DNA of 64,000 nucleotides from the NCBI RefSeq assembly GCF_000737715.1, contig NZ_JPRN01000002.1, positions 62,001 through 126,000 on the forward strand, given 5' to 3'. This DNA is from Chryseobacterium sp. JM1. Its GTDB lineage: Bacteria; Bacteroidota; Bacteroidia; Flavobacteriales; Weeksellaceae. Shown here piece after piece: positions 8,811-16,748 of the stretch (position 1 is the stretch's first letter; the number at the start of each line of letters is the position of its first letter). The notes beneath the pieces are model-generated. The model had not been told where the DNA came from. It did not search any database and saw only the letters and a program-made list of their open reading frames with translations. Both the position numbers and the translations under genes were made by a program.

Positions 8811-9752
8811 ATGAAAATATCAGTAATAATTCCCATATACAATGCTGAAAGATTTGTTTCTCAGGCCGTAGAATCTGCGCTTCAGTTTGATGATGTTTAC
8901 GAAGTGATTCTGATAGAGGACAAATCTCCTGATAACGCTTTAGAAGTGTGTCAGCAGCTTGCTGAAAAATATGACCGGGTACGGCTCTATCAGCATCCGG
9001 ACAAAGGCAACCACGGAGCTGGACCCAGCAGAAATCTGGGAATAGAGAAGTCTGCGGGAGATTTTATTGCTTTTCTGGATGCCGATGATTACTACCTTCC
9101 CAATAGATTTGATGCGGAAAGAGAACTTTTCAAAAATCCTGATGTAGAAGGTGTATATGGCGCTCTCGGGGTACATTACTATACGGAAAAAGCTAAAGAA
9201 CAGTATTATTCTTTGTTTGAAGATAAGCTTACCACAGTTTACAAAAGATACAGCCCGAAAGATGTCTTTCTCGGCCAGATTCATATGTTGGGAAGCTTTG
9301 GCCTTTTCAGCATTGATGCTCTTACCATCCGCAGAGAGCCGATGATGAAAAAAATGAAAGTCCTGTTCAGGACCAGTTTAAGACTTCACCAGGACACAGA
9401 TTTTCTTTTCCGCCTTTCTTTCTACCTTGATCTTTATCCGGGAATTCTGGATGAAGCTGTAGCCGTAAGAGGTGTACATGAAAATAACCGCATCACCCTG
9501 GTAGACTCAAAGAAAATAAACCCAGCAAGCACAAGGGTTCTATTATGGAAAGAAGTTGAAAACTGGGCCGATGATGAGAAAAAAATGCCGGACGATGTCA
9601 AACAGCACATCAGCAGAATGCACCGAAGTTTTCAGATTGCCAATGCATCCACAGTGAATAAATGGGGAATGATCCTGAAATATCTGGTAACAGATTATAA
9701 AAGCATTCGCTCAGGACTTTATAACATTAATTTCAGGGACCGCTTATTTTAA
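8811..9752 (+). CDS. family 2 glycosyltransferase, paralogue B2
   Basis: This 313-residue GT2 protein starts MKISVIIPIYNAERF, matching the start of the three other copies. That match is why the ATG at 8811 was preferred over an in-frame one at 8745. Metal motif FLDADDYYLPNRF and the B-type features YGALGVHYY, GQIHMLG and IRSGLYNINF are present, so it pairs with the copy at 7580. Unlike the earlier copies it is preceded by its own promoter box. It is the last gene of the plus-strand operon, and an intergenic repeat lies directly after its stop. Predicted role: a sugar transfer step in surface glycan synthesis; donor and acceptor unknown. Confidence 0.88.
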   Translation: MKISVIIPIYNAERFVSQAVESALQFDDVYEVILIEDKSPDNALEVCQQLAEKYDRVRLYQHPDKGNHGAGPSRNLGIEKSAGDFIAFLDADDYYLPNRFDAERELFKNPDVEGVYGALGVHYYTEKAKEQYYSLFEDKLTTVYKRYSPKDVFLGQIHMLGSFGLFSIDALTIRREPMMKKMKVLFRTSLRLHQDTDFLFRLSFYLDLYPGILDEAVAVRGVHENNRITLVDSKKINPASTRVLLWKEVENWADDEKKMPDDVKQHISRMHRSFQIANASTVNKWGMILKYLVTDYKSIRSGLYNINFRDRLF

Positions 9753-9760
9753 CGTGAGTT

Positions 9761-9915
9761 CGGGTTAAGAATTTTTTTAGATATCAGATTTCAGATATGA
9801 AATTTGAGATTTTTTCCAGGAATTGGAACAGTTCATTACGTTTCAGGATTAGGGTTTCGTGGTTTAAACCAGAAATTCATAACTCATAATTCAAAATTCA
9901 AAAACTTATAACCCG
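9761..9915 (+). repeat. intergenic repeat, copy 1, with inverted ends
   Basis: This roughly 155-base non-coding stretch lies between convergent operons. Its ends are imperfect inverted repeats: CGGGTTAAGAATTTTT on the left, and on the right CAAAAACTTATAACCCG, whose reverse complement starts CGGGTTATAAGTTTTTG. The inner part contains TTTAGATATCAGATTTCAG and then AATTCATAACTCATAATTC. The same order of blocks appears in reverse orientation at 53880-54046, so this is a dispersed element and not chance AT-rich sequence. No coding potential was seen. Confidence 0.6.
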
Positions 9916-9926
9916 CTTTATTTTAA

Positions 9927-10841
9927 TTACCTCCGGTCTGCCTTTACAGAATCTGCGATCTGTGCAGTAAGCACCTTACTGGATTCTTTGTACATATGAT
10001 TTCCGTCTGTATACACAAAATCATTACAGTGTCCGGAAAAGTCGTAAAATTTAATATTCTTTTTCTTTGAAAGATCTCTCATCAGTCCGCTAAATTCAGG
10101 GAATCTCTTGTTTTCAAGATTCATAATGCTTTGATTAGCAGGAATCCGAACCAGATAGACGGTTCCTTTAGGCTGCAAATAGTCTATGATTTCATTAAGC
10201 GCTTTCATCCTTACCTCAGACAGTTTGTAATCCTTCAGCATCAGTTGATATTCCTGTGTTTTCTTAGCTATTCTTGCGTTTACAGAATCCTTATTCATAT
10301 CAATATTTACTTCCATCCATCCGTCTTTATGAAGGAATGTATTGGACTTTACGACGGCTTCCCTGTCCAGGTATATTCTGAACCAACTCTTATTTAAATT
10401 TTTAAGAAGGTATTCATAATTGGGTGACATGTTATAAAAATACATGTTTTTAAACGGTGATTTCTCTTCAGGATAATCTGCTTTCGTGAATACATCATTT
10501 TTCAACGACAGGTTCCATGGATTGACGGTGACAATAAAAATTCCGTTTTTGGTATCCGGATCCAGTTTTCTTTTTAAAGCATTGAGATAGATCTCGCCAT
10601 AAGGAGACTGGGCAATGTTCAGCGAGAAATTATCAAAAGGAGTGGACAATTTATCTTTCAAAACCTCAGGCACAATTCCCTGCACACTTCTGGAATCTCC
10701 TAAAATAATATTCTTCGGTCTCTCCACTGCAAAGTGCATATAATTGTCATCTGTATTACCGTCTGCATAAGAAGCCAGAAGCATCAGCACCGCAATAATT
10801 CCGATGATATAGAATGATATTTTAAATAAAAATTTTCCCAT
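9927..10841 (-). CDS. SGNH-like membrane-anchored protein, partner of MBOAT (DltD/AlgJ-like role)
   Basis: The 304-residue protein has one N-terminal membrane anchor (residues 5-24), and the rest should face the periplasm. IILGDSRSVQG places the nucleophile candidate at Ser50. DGNHMY near the C terminus supplies the Asp279 and His282 of an SGNH-type triad. Proteins of this layout work with MBOAT acyltransferases, as AlgJ/AlgX do in alginate acetylation and DltD in teichoic-acid D-alanylation, passing or placing the acyl group on the exported polymer. It begins one base after the MBOAT gene ends, the usual pairing. It is the last gene of a minus-strand run that includes an acyl carrier protein and an FkbH-like enzyme. 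Overall similarity to named families is low, so the assignment rests on motif spacing and context. Confidence 0.75.
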   Translation of the reverse strand: MGKFLFKISFYIIGIIAVLMLLASYADGNTDDNYMHFAVERPKNIILGDSRSVQGIVPEVLKDKLSTPFDNFSLNIAQSPYGEIYLNALKRKLDPDTKNGIFIVTVNPWNLSLKNDVFTKADYPEEKSPFKNMYFYNMSPNYEYLLKNLNKSWFRIYLDREAVVKSNTFLHKDGWMEVNIDMNKDSVNARIAKKTQEYQLMLKDYKLSEVRMKALNEIIDYLQPKGTVYLVRIPANQSIMNLENKRFPEFSGLMRDLSKKKNIKFYDFSGHCNDFVYTDGNHMYKESSKVLTAQIADSVKADRR

Positions 10842-10842
10842 A

Positions 10843-12255
10843 TTAAAACTGTTCGTAAATAAAGCTACCGTTGGAAAATACTCCGTAATACATGATAATG
10901 AAGATCAGAAAAACATACATGGCTCTTCTTGCCAAAGGATTCAGCCTTTTGATATCAAGCCCATGTTCCTGATCTTTATTGATCCAGTCAATTAAAACGA
11001 CGATGGCTATTAAAGCTAAAATTTTTATTTTAATAAACTGAGGGATCGAAAAAAGCGATAAGCTGAAGATCTTTCCGTACATCCCAAAAGCTTCACTTAA
11101 ATTTGGAGCCACAAATAAAATTAAGGCGAAACAAACTAAAGCCATAGTATAAAAAATATTCCCTAATTCTTTAAATGTAGGAAAGTTTTTAGACAACTTT
11201 TTCTTCTTGTTAATCTGATTATTAACCACCAAAGGAATATAATACAGTCCTTGCAGTGCGCCATAGCAGATAAACGTCCAATTCGCACCATGCCAGAAAC
11301 CTATGATGACAAAATTGAGAAATACAGCGAGCAGCAATCCCTTTTTATCATAATCACGAAACGCAATGACCAAAGGGGTAAAAACATATTCTGTAAGCCA
11401 TGAGGTCAGAGAAATGTGCCATTTTCTCCAGTAATCCGCAATATTCTGAGCGAAAAGAGGAAAGGCGAAGTTTTTGGTTGTTTTGAAGCCTAAAAGTTTA
11501 GCAAAACCTATGGCCATATCTGAATACCCAGAAAAATCCGCATACATCTGAAAAAGGAAAAGTATAGCCCCGAAAGCAACGGTACTTCCTGAAAGATGTT
11601 CGTAATTGGCAAAAATATTCTGGGTTATAGGAGCAATGGTATTGGAAACCACTAATTTTTTAAAGGCCCCGAATAAAATCTGTCTTGCGGCATCCGAGCC
11701 ATTTTCTAACGTGAAAACTCTTTCTTTTTTAAGCTGAGGAAGCAATAATCCACCTTTATCAATAGGTCCGGAAGTCATGCTTGGAAAAAAAGAAATATAA
11801 TTAAAGAAGGCCAAAGCATCGGTCTCAGCTTTCAGTTTATTATTCTTGATGTCGATCAGATAACTGATCATTCTAAAAGTATAAAAACTGATCCCAAGCG
11901 GGAGAATGATTTTTAAGGTCAGATCATTTTTAATTCCAAACAGGTCGGTAAAAGATTCAATAAAGAAATTGAAATATTTAAAATATAACAATGTTCCGAT
12001 AGAAAAGATTAAGCCGAGGTTGACCCAAAGCTTTGTCTTAGGTCCCTTTTCAGCAATTTTTAAGCCCAGAAAATAAACGATAGCAGAACTTCCTATCAGA
12101 AGTGTGAGAAATCTCCAGTCCCAATACGCATAAAAGATATAGCTTGCCAGTAGCAGAAATATATTTTGTGCTTTAAGATTTTTCCCTAAAACCCACCAAT
12201 ACATGGCAAAAAAAACGGAAAAGAAGAGCACAAATATTAATGAGGTAAACTGCAT
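10843..12255 (-). CDS. MBOAT family membrane O-acyltransferase, divergent subtype
   Basis: This 470-residue polytopic protein has MBOAT hallmarks: ASYIFYAYWDWRF early, ILPLGISFYTFR near 117-128, QMYADFSGYSDMAIG near 236-250, WRKWHISLTSW with His280, and the catalytic His322 in GFWHGANW. The family moves acyl groups across or onto substrates at the outer membrane face (AlgI, DltB). It differs from the second MBOAT in the window at the segment after WHISLTSW. That segment reads LTEYVFTPL here, while AlgI-type proteins and the copy at 17715 read FRDYLYIPLGGS. This may mark a different acyl donor, and a carrier-protein donor is plausible since an ACP gene is nearby. Confidence 0.9.
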   Translation of the reverse strand: MQFTSLIFVLFFSVFFAMYWWVLGKNLKAQNIFLLLASYIFYAYWDWRFLTLLIGSSAIVYFLGLKIAEKGPKTKLWVNLGLIFSIGTLLYFKYFNFFIESFTDLFGIKNDLTLKIILPLGISFYTFRMISYLIDIKNNKLKAETDALAFFNYISFFPSMTSGPIDKGGLLLPQLKKERVFTLENGSDAARQILFGAFKKLVVSNTIAPITQNIFANYEHLSGSTVAFGAILFLFQMYADFSGYSDMAIGFAKLLGFKTTKNFAFPLFAQNIADYWRKWHISLTSWLTEYVFTPLVIAFRDYDKKGLLLAVFLNFVIIGFWHGANWTFICYGALQGLYYIPLVVNNQINKKKKLSKNFPTFKELGNIFYTMALVCFALILFVAPNLSEAFGMYGKIFSLSLFSIPQFIKIKILALIAIVVLIDWINKDQEHGLDIKRLNPLARRAMYVFLIFIIMYYGVFSNGSFIYEQF

Positions 12256-12257
12256 TG

Positions 12258-12638
12258 TCAGTTACTGTTTAAAAGTTCAACAATTCCATAAGAAAGCATT
12301 AAAAAAGCGACCTTCCTGTTATTGAAAAGTATGGCTTCTTTTGGCGGTGAGATCAGCATTCCTCCTTTTTCCGTAAGGTCTTCTATCGTGGCTTCAATAT
12401 CTTCCACTTCATAGCAGATGTGGTAGTATGAAATTCTTTTTTTCAAAAGATTTTCTACCGGTTTTCCGGAAACAAGTTCAATATTAAGACCGTCTTCAAC
12501 CGTAATCATGCATAATTCTGCTTCCTGTTTCGGATCAAAAACAACGGGAGTTTCTTCTATGATGGTGTGCAGCTTTCTGATATTCTGGAGTTCTGCCTGT
12601 AAATCCTTACAGGCAACTCCTATGTGGTGAAACTTCAT
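12258..12638 (-). CDS. VOC (glyoxalase/epimerase) family protein
   Basis: At 126 residues this is a single vicinal-oxygen-chelate unit. It starts MKFHHIGVAC, the metal-binding His at the first strand, and has YYHICYEV mid-protein and YGIVELLN at the end, supplying the second His and the terminal Glu. The overall pattern is closest to the methylmalonyl-CoA epimerase branch, which epimerises the alpha carbon of acyl thioesters. It overlaps the ACP gene by one base, so it may act on the ACP-bound acyl group made by the FkbH-like enzyme, for instance by setting stereochemistry. That substrate is inferred from position only. Confidence 0.78.
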   Translation of the reverse strand: MKFHHIGVACKDLQAELQNIRKLHTIIEETPVVFDPKQEAELCMITVEDGLNIELVSGKPVENLLKKRISYYHICYEVEDIEATIEDLTEKGGMLISPPKEAILFNNRKVAFLMLSYGIVELLNSN

Positions 12639-12877
12639 TACAGCTTTGCAGAAACAGAGTCTGCCATTTCTCCTACATTATTCCAGGTCTGGATCTCTGA
12701 AGAGGTGAAGCGAATTCCAAATGCTCTTTCCACTGCCACGATTAATTGGATATGAGAAAGAGAATCCCATTCTTCTACATCGTTTGCCGTAGTTTCAGCG
12801 GTTAAAGTAATTTCTTCGTTGTCTAATTCTTCACGGAAAATTTCTGACAGTTTTGATAAAATTTCGTTCTTATTCAT
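12638..12877 (-). CDS. acyl carrier protein, FkbH-associated
   Basis: This 79-residue protein has the carrier-protein fold signature. An acidic first half leads to VEEWDSLSHIQLI, with Ser39 the expected phosphopantetheine site, followed by VAVERAFGIRF. It is much less like housekeeping AcpP (which has DSLDTVELVMALE) and more like stand-alone carriers paired with FkbH-domain proteins. It lies five bases downstream of a methyltransferase gene and overlaps the VOC gene by one base. The expected job is to carry a small acyl group, possibly glyceryl-derived, from the FkbH-like enzyme to the MBOAT/SGNH pair. Confidence 0.9.
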   Translation of the reverse strand: MNKNEILSKLSEIFREELDNEEITLTAETTANDVEEWDSLSHIQLIVAVERAFGIRFTSSEIQTWNNVGEMADSVSAKL

Positions 12878-12882
12878 AGTGC

Positions 12883-13788
12883 TTAAATATTTTTTATTTT
12901 TAAAAATGATGCATACAATGTAGCAATCTTTCTTTTTTCTGCTTTTTCCAGATCGACATCTTCACTTACAAAATAGCTTTCACTCACGATCTCTAAACCT
13001 GCCTCATCAATCAGATCTCTGATTTCCTGAACGGTATTAAAAAGATAAATATGATCCATTGAAGGTGCATTCGTAGGCGTTGTAATAAAGATGGTTCCTT
13101 CCGGTTTTATTAAATTTTTGATTTTCTTTAATAACGATAAAGGATCTTCCACATGTTCCAGAACCTCACCCATGGTAATAAAATCTTTCTTTTCATCATC
13201 ACCGTAATCGAATACATTTTTAAGATGATAAAGAACTTTATCGCTTTTTATAAGGCTCTTGGTAAGCTCCAATGAAGATTCACTGATATCCAGGGCCTCA
13301 AAAGTACAGTCGTCCCCAATTTTTTCCATCGCAGCCTCAAAATACAAACCGTGTCCGGCACCGATTTCGAGATACGTTTTTATGGGTGTATACTTTTGAA
13401 TATTGTTTTTAAAATACTGATAAACAGAATAATGATGTTTCCAAAGAAACTGTGAAAGTAATAAGCCGTGCATATGAGAAACCATCACATCAGGATTGTT
13501 GTACATCGCCCTGTTCACATCATCGAATGAAGTATTTCTGTATTTTCCGGTTCTCACGAAATCCAGCATTTCCTCATTAAAATCACCAATCATTTTAAGA
13601 TAATAATTGATAGAGTCATCAAATGTGAGGTTTTCTTTTTCAAGAATTCCTTTATACTTATTGATAAAAACAGTATAATCGGATATATAATTTTCTTCCT
13701 CTTTCAGTAAAGAAAAATTCTTTTGAAGCTTTTTACCATGAATGGTATTTTTAGCTGCAATTCCTTCAATGAGTTGTTCTATTTTCAT
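12883..13788 (-). CDS. class I SAM-dependent methyltransferase
   Basis: The 301-residue protein has a helical N-terminal half (about residues 1-130) and then a Rossmann methyltransferase domain. Motif I is YLEIGAGHGLYF near residues 140-151, an acidic LDISE ends the next strand, and GEVLEHVEDPLSLL followed by LIKPEGTIFITTPT near residues 210-243 is typical of the Methyltransf_11/23 type. Its start overlaps the FkbH-like gene by four bases and the ACP gene follows. In the methoxymalonyl-ACP pathway an O-methyltransferase (FkbG) acts on the product of FkbH, so methylation of the carrier-bound acyl group is a reasonable inference. Sugar O-methylation is the alternative. Confidence 0.85.
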   Translation of the reverse strand: MKIEQLIEGIAAKNTIHGKKLQKNFSLLKEEENYISDYTVFINKYKGILEKENLTFDDSINYYLKMIGDFNEEMLDFVRTGKYRNTSFDDVNRAMYNNPDVMVSHMHGLLLSQFLWKHHYSVYQYFKNNIQKYTPIKTYLEIGAGHGLYFEAAMEKIGDDCTFEALDISESSLELTKSLIKSDKVLYHLKNVFDYGDDEKKDFITMGEVLEHVEDPLSLLKKIKNLIKPEGTIFITTPTNAPSMDHIYLFNTVQEIRDLIDEAGLEIVSESYFVSEDVDLEKAEKRKIATLYASFLKIKNI

Positions 13789-15512
13789 AGGTTGGGATGT
13801 ATAAAAACTTCTTTATTTTGATAGTCATTTACGTTTAAAATCCATTGATCTTCCTTCGCTAAAAACCCAAGTCTTTCATAATGGTCTTTGACCATCTGGT
13901 TTTTAGCCGTCGGGAGATATTCTCCTACTACATATTGATATCCGTTTTTTCTTGCCGTTTCTACGATGGTGTTCAGGGTGAAGTCTTCCATTCCTCTTTT
14001 CAGGACCCGGCAGCTCATCAGCCATGTATTGATAAACAGGGTTTCCGGACTTTTCTTTTCCAGAACGATCACGCAGATCAAGCCATTGTCTCCATATTTA
14101 TCTTTCAGATTGAATGATAGGGTGTAATGATCATCAGATTTAATCAGAAGGTCTACATCCTGTTCCGTATACCTTACCGTCCTCAGATTAAACTGATTGG
14201 AACGTTGGGTCAGCTGGGAAACTCTTGGTTTTGAAAAACTGTCAAATGCTCTTACATCAGAGGTCATATCCATGCTCTTCAGAAAATCTTCCACATTGGT
14301 AAAACTATCCAGATCCACTGCTCTTTGCGCTTCTACCTGATACTGTTTTGTTCTTTCGGAATCATTTTCTGAGAAACTCGCCGTTTCAAAAAGATTCAGG
14401 CCATATAAATACTCGAGATACCCTGCAGGATCTTCCGGTAATTCCGGAACGCAGACCTCGGGAAGGTTTTCTCTAACAATATTTCTTTCAAACGGATTGT
14501 CATCCAGAAAAACCATAGAATCGAATCCGATATTCAGGATGCTCTGGATCTTTCTGATGTTATCCGCTTTGTTATCCCAATTGGCTACGAAAACAGCAAT
14601 ATCTTCCATTTTAAGGACCATATCCGGATGTTTTTCGAAAGGCTCTCTGGCCTTATCTTCATCATTCTTGCTACACACCGCAAGGATCACACCTCTTCTC
14701 TGAAGGGCCTTGATCCAGTACTGAAACTCAGTAAATGCTTTTCCAATCCCCAGACTTCCGATCTGTATTTTTTCCAGTCCGTCATCTCCGATGATTCCTC
14801 CCCAGGTCGTATTGTCCAGATCGAGGATCAGACATTTCTTAAACTTCCCTTCAAGAGAGGAAATAATTCCGGTGATATGATGAGCTACAATGGGCAGCGC
14901 ATCGAGTGAAAGCACCATTTCGGTGTTCACATAAATACTTGGTGAGAACATAAAGTCTCTCCCCCATTTATTCTGGATTGAAAGAAGATCAGCAATAAAG
15001 AAATTATCATGGTGCATAGCAATCTGTGCAGCCAGCAGATAGTTAAGTTTATTCAGCTGAAAAACAAAGGAAGATTCTACTTTACCGGCAAAGTTTCCAA
15101 AGACCTGATTGTCTATTCCCGGAAAATTACAGTAGATCACCCTGCTTTTGGTTCTGCTTTGAATCGTGCGGTACAAATCCTCAATATAGGAGATTTTCTG
15201 TTCTGCGAAAGCAATCTGTGAATCGTATGATTTATAATACTGGCTTAATAATTTATGGGTAGACTCAAAGATGATGGTGTAATCTGCATTAAACTCATAA
15301 TACTCTGAAGAAGGATCCAGGATTTGTCTTGAAATCTGTCCGAAATCTGCCTCGAAAATTTCAAATTCAAAGCCTTCATTCACAGCGGTGCCTTTCAAAG
15401 CTACATTGAGAAACTGTGTGGCGGTGTCTCCCAGTAATGCGATTTTGATCTTCTTAAGCTGAGGGATTTCTCTGCGGAGTTCTTTTTTCAGTTCTGAAAA
15501 CGTTTTGTACAT
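13785..15512 (-). CDS. FkbH-like HAD-IIIC family protein with C-terminal GNAT-like domain
   Basis: This 575-residue protein has three parts. Residues 1-220 form an SGNH-like domain with ALLGDTATQ near 25-33. Residues 225-380 form a HAD phosphatase-like domain with motif I LDLDNTTWGG (Asp231 and Asp233), VCSKND, and FLDDNPFER as the last acidic motif. The remainder (about 430-575) reads as a GNAT-type acetyltransferase fold. FkbH and its relatives take 1,3-bisphosphoglycerate, load the glyceryl unit and remove phosphate to give glyceryl-S-ACP. All expected HAD acids are present. Followed by methyltransferase, ACP and VOC genes, it is probably the loading enzyme for the acyl group used by the local MBOAT. 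The product identity is unproven. Confidence 0.9.
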   Translation of the reverse strand: MYKTFSELKKELRREIPQLKKIKIALLGDTATQFLNVALKGTAVNEGFEFEIFEADFGQISRQILDPSSEYYEFNADYTIIFESTHKLLSQYYKSYDSQIAFAEQKISYIEDLYRTIQSRTKSRVIYCNFPGIDNQVFGNFAGKVESSFVFQLNKLNYLLAAQIAMHHDNFFIADLLSIQNKWGRDFMFSPSIYVNTEMVLSLDALPIVAHHITGIISSLEGKFKKCLILDLDNTTWGGIIGDDGLEKIQIGSLGIGKAFTEFQYWIKALQRRGVILAVCSKNDEDKAREPFEKHPDMVLKMEDIAVFVANWDNKADNIRKIQSILNIGFDSMVFLDDNPFERNIVRENLPEVCVPELPEDPAGYLEYLYGLNLFETASFSENDSERTKQYQVEAQRAVDLDSFTNVEDFLKSMDMTSDVRAFDSFSKPRVSQLTQRSNQFNLRTVRYTEQDVDLLIKSDDHYTLSFNLKDKYGDNGLICVIVLEKKSPETLFINTWLMSCRVLKRGMEDFTLNTIVETARKNGYQYVVGEYLPTAKNQMVKDHYERLGFLAKEDQWILNVNDYQNKEVFIHPNL

Positions 15513-15679
15513 AGATTCTTTTATTGTATTAAAATATGAATGTACCGGCTCACAATTCTGTCTGTTGTTTATTGTTCGTTTTACAGGTCTCCCGAAGGCC
15601 GGAATTTTCGCTGTGCAGATAGGTAATGGGAGTGTTTGTCATTTTTTCTTTGTGTTGTTTGGTTACAAAAATAAAGATT
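15513..15679. other. intergenic spacer before the FkbH-like gene
   Basis: These 167 bases divide the minus-strand run into two parts. No gene or hairpin terminator was found. The only signal is a promoter box on the minus strand at 15666-15673, which would give a long 5' leader of about 150 bases to the FkbH-like mRNA. Confidence 0.5.
15666..15673 (-). promoter_or_regulatory. possible -7 box for the FkbH-like operon
   Basis: Read on the minus strand the box is TATTTTTG, a match to TAnnTTTG. No TTTG was found at the -33 distance, so it may be weak or fortuitous. If used, it would let the FkbH-ACP-MBOAT part be transcribed apart from the upstream MBOAT pair. Confidence 0.35.
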
Positions 15680-16708
15680 TTATCTGATATTTACTTTTTT
15701 AAGATAATCTCTGAGTGGTTTTTCGATAAATTGATAAAACACCATCGAAGCAATGATCAAAACGGCCAGATAAATCCAGAATACGCTGTTAATATCCAAC
15801 TTATAATCCTGTCCTTTAAGTATTTCTCTCAGGATATAAAGAACAGGTATATGGGTAATATAAACCGCATAGCTCGCTTCGCCGAGATATTCCAGAGGTT
15901 TTAATGAAAACAGCCTACTGACAAATCCGTTATTCCATGAGAGTAAAATAATAAGCGGAATAAAGAGCACTGCCATCAACCCGTTGTGATAAAAAAGAGG
16001 AACAAAGATTAACGCCAGCATAATGGCGGCAAAGATCAGAATCACAGGGATATCGTAGTTTTTCTGTTTAAAATGACTGACAAAAAATAGTCCGGTAAGG
16101 TTTCCTACTAAAAATTCACTGACATGCATCAGCGGAAAGTAATACAGAAACTCATGGCTTTCTGTGTGCGGTCCTTTATAAGAAGGCGAACCCACATAAA
16201 GATGGGAAAACACCTGAGTGAGAATCCATAAAACGATGCCTATTACCCAGATGCTTTTATTCTTTTTAGAGTAAAAATAATTATAAAGCATCGGGAAGAT
16301 CAGATAAAACAGAAATTCTACGGAAATAGACCATCCCGGAAAATTTAAGATCATCGCTTTCCCGGGAATCCAGCTCTGCAGGCCGAACAGATACAGAAAA
16401 GCTTTGCCAATGCTGAAGTTTGAATATCTCGTCACAAGATAAAGCAGTAATCCCACCACATAGAGCGGATAAATCCGCGCAAATCTGTTCCTGTAGTACT
16501 CAAGGTAACCAATCTTTTCTTTCTTATGATAAGCCACGATCATGATAAACCCGGAAAGGATAAAAAAATAGCTCACCCCCACATTCGCTTTCAAAAAAAT
16601 ATCCGCGATATAGTCTGTTTTATAAACGAACATATCTTTGTTAAAATGAGAAATAACAATGGCGATGGCGGCAAGAAATCGGGTAAAGGTAATCTGGTTG
16701 ATCTTCAT
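15680..16708 (-). CDS. acyltransferase family 3 (OafA-like) membrane protein
   Basis: The 342-residue polytopic protein starts with TFTRFLAAIAIVISHFNKDMF, carrying the conserved helix-1 His. SYFFILSGFIMI near residues 46-57 and YRNRFARIYPLYVVGL near 76-91 are the usual acyltransferase-3 motifs, and a late YAVYITHIPV marks the last conserved helix. About ten membrane segments are predicted and there is no SGNH extension. It probably transfers acetyl or another short acyl group to a sugar hydroxyl of the surface glycan. It lies 40 bases downstream of the second SGNH-like gene on the same strand. It is only distantly related to the acyltransferase at 6530. Confidence 0.88.
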   Translation of the reverse strand: MKINQITFTRFLAAIAIVISHFNKDMFVYKTDYIADIFLKANVGVSYFFILSGFIMIVAYHKKEKIGYLEYYRNRFARIYPLYVVGLLLYLVTRYSNFSIGKAFLYLFGLQSWIPGKAMILNFPGWSISVEFLFYLIFPMLYNYFYSKKNKSIWVIGIVLWILTQVFSHLYVGSPSYKGPHTESHEFLYYFPLMHVSEFLVGNLTGLFFVSHFKQKNYDIPVILIFAAIMLALIFVPLFYHNGLMAVLFIPLIILLSWNNGFVSRLFSLKPLEYLGEASYAVYITHIPVLYILREILKGQDYKLDINSVFWIYLAVLIIASMVFYQFIEKPLRDYLKKVNIR

Positions 16709-16748
16709 TCATCAAAGCTGTTCAACAGCATTTATATCGTTTGAGCTT

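Noticed and set aside
9927..15512. Reading the FkbH/ACP/methyltransferase set as a polyketide cluster
   Set aside because: No ketosynthase module, acyltransferase domain or PKS gene is nearby; the MBOAT/SGNH genes and the glycosyltransferases point to polymer decoration.
15505..15904. Plus-strand open frames across the spacer between the FkbH-like and acyltransferase genes
   Set aside because: Mostly antisense to real genes; no start context or recognisable product.
16709..16748. GCTGTTCAACAGC palindrome between the acyltransferase and SGNH genes
   Set aside because: The arms are six bases with a one-base centre and no T-run; too little to call a site.
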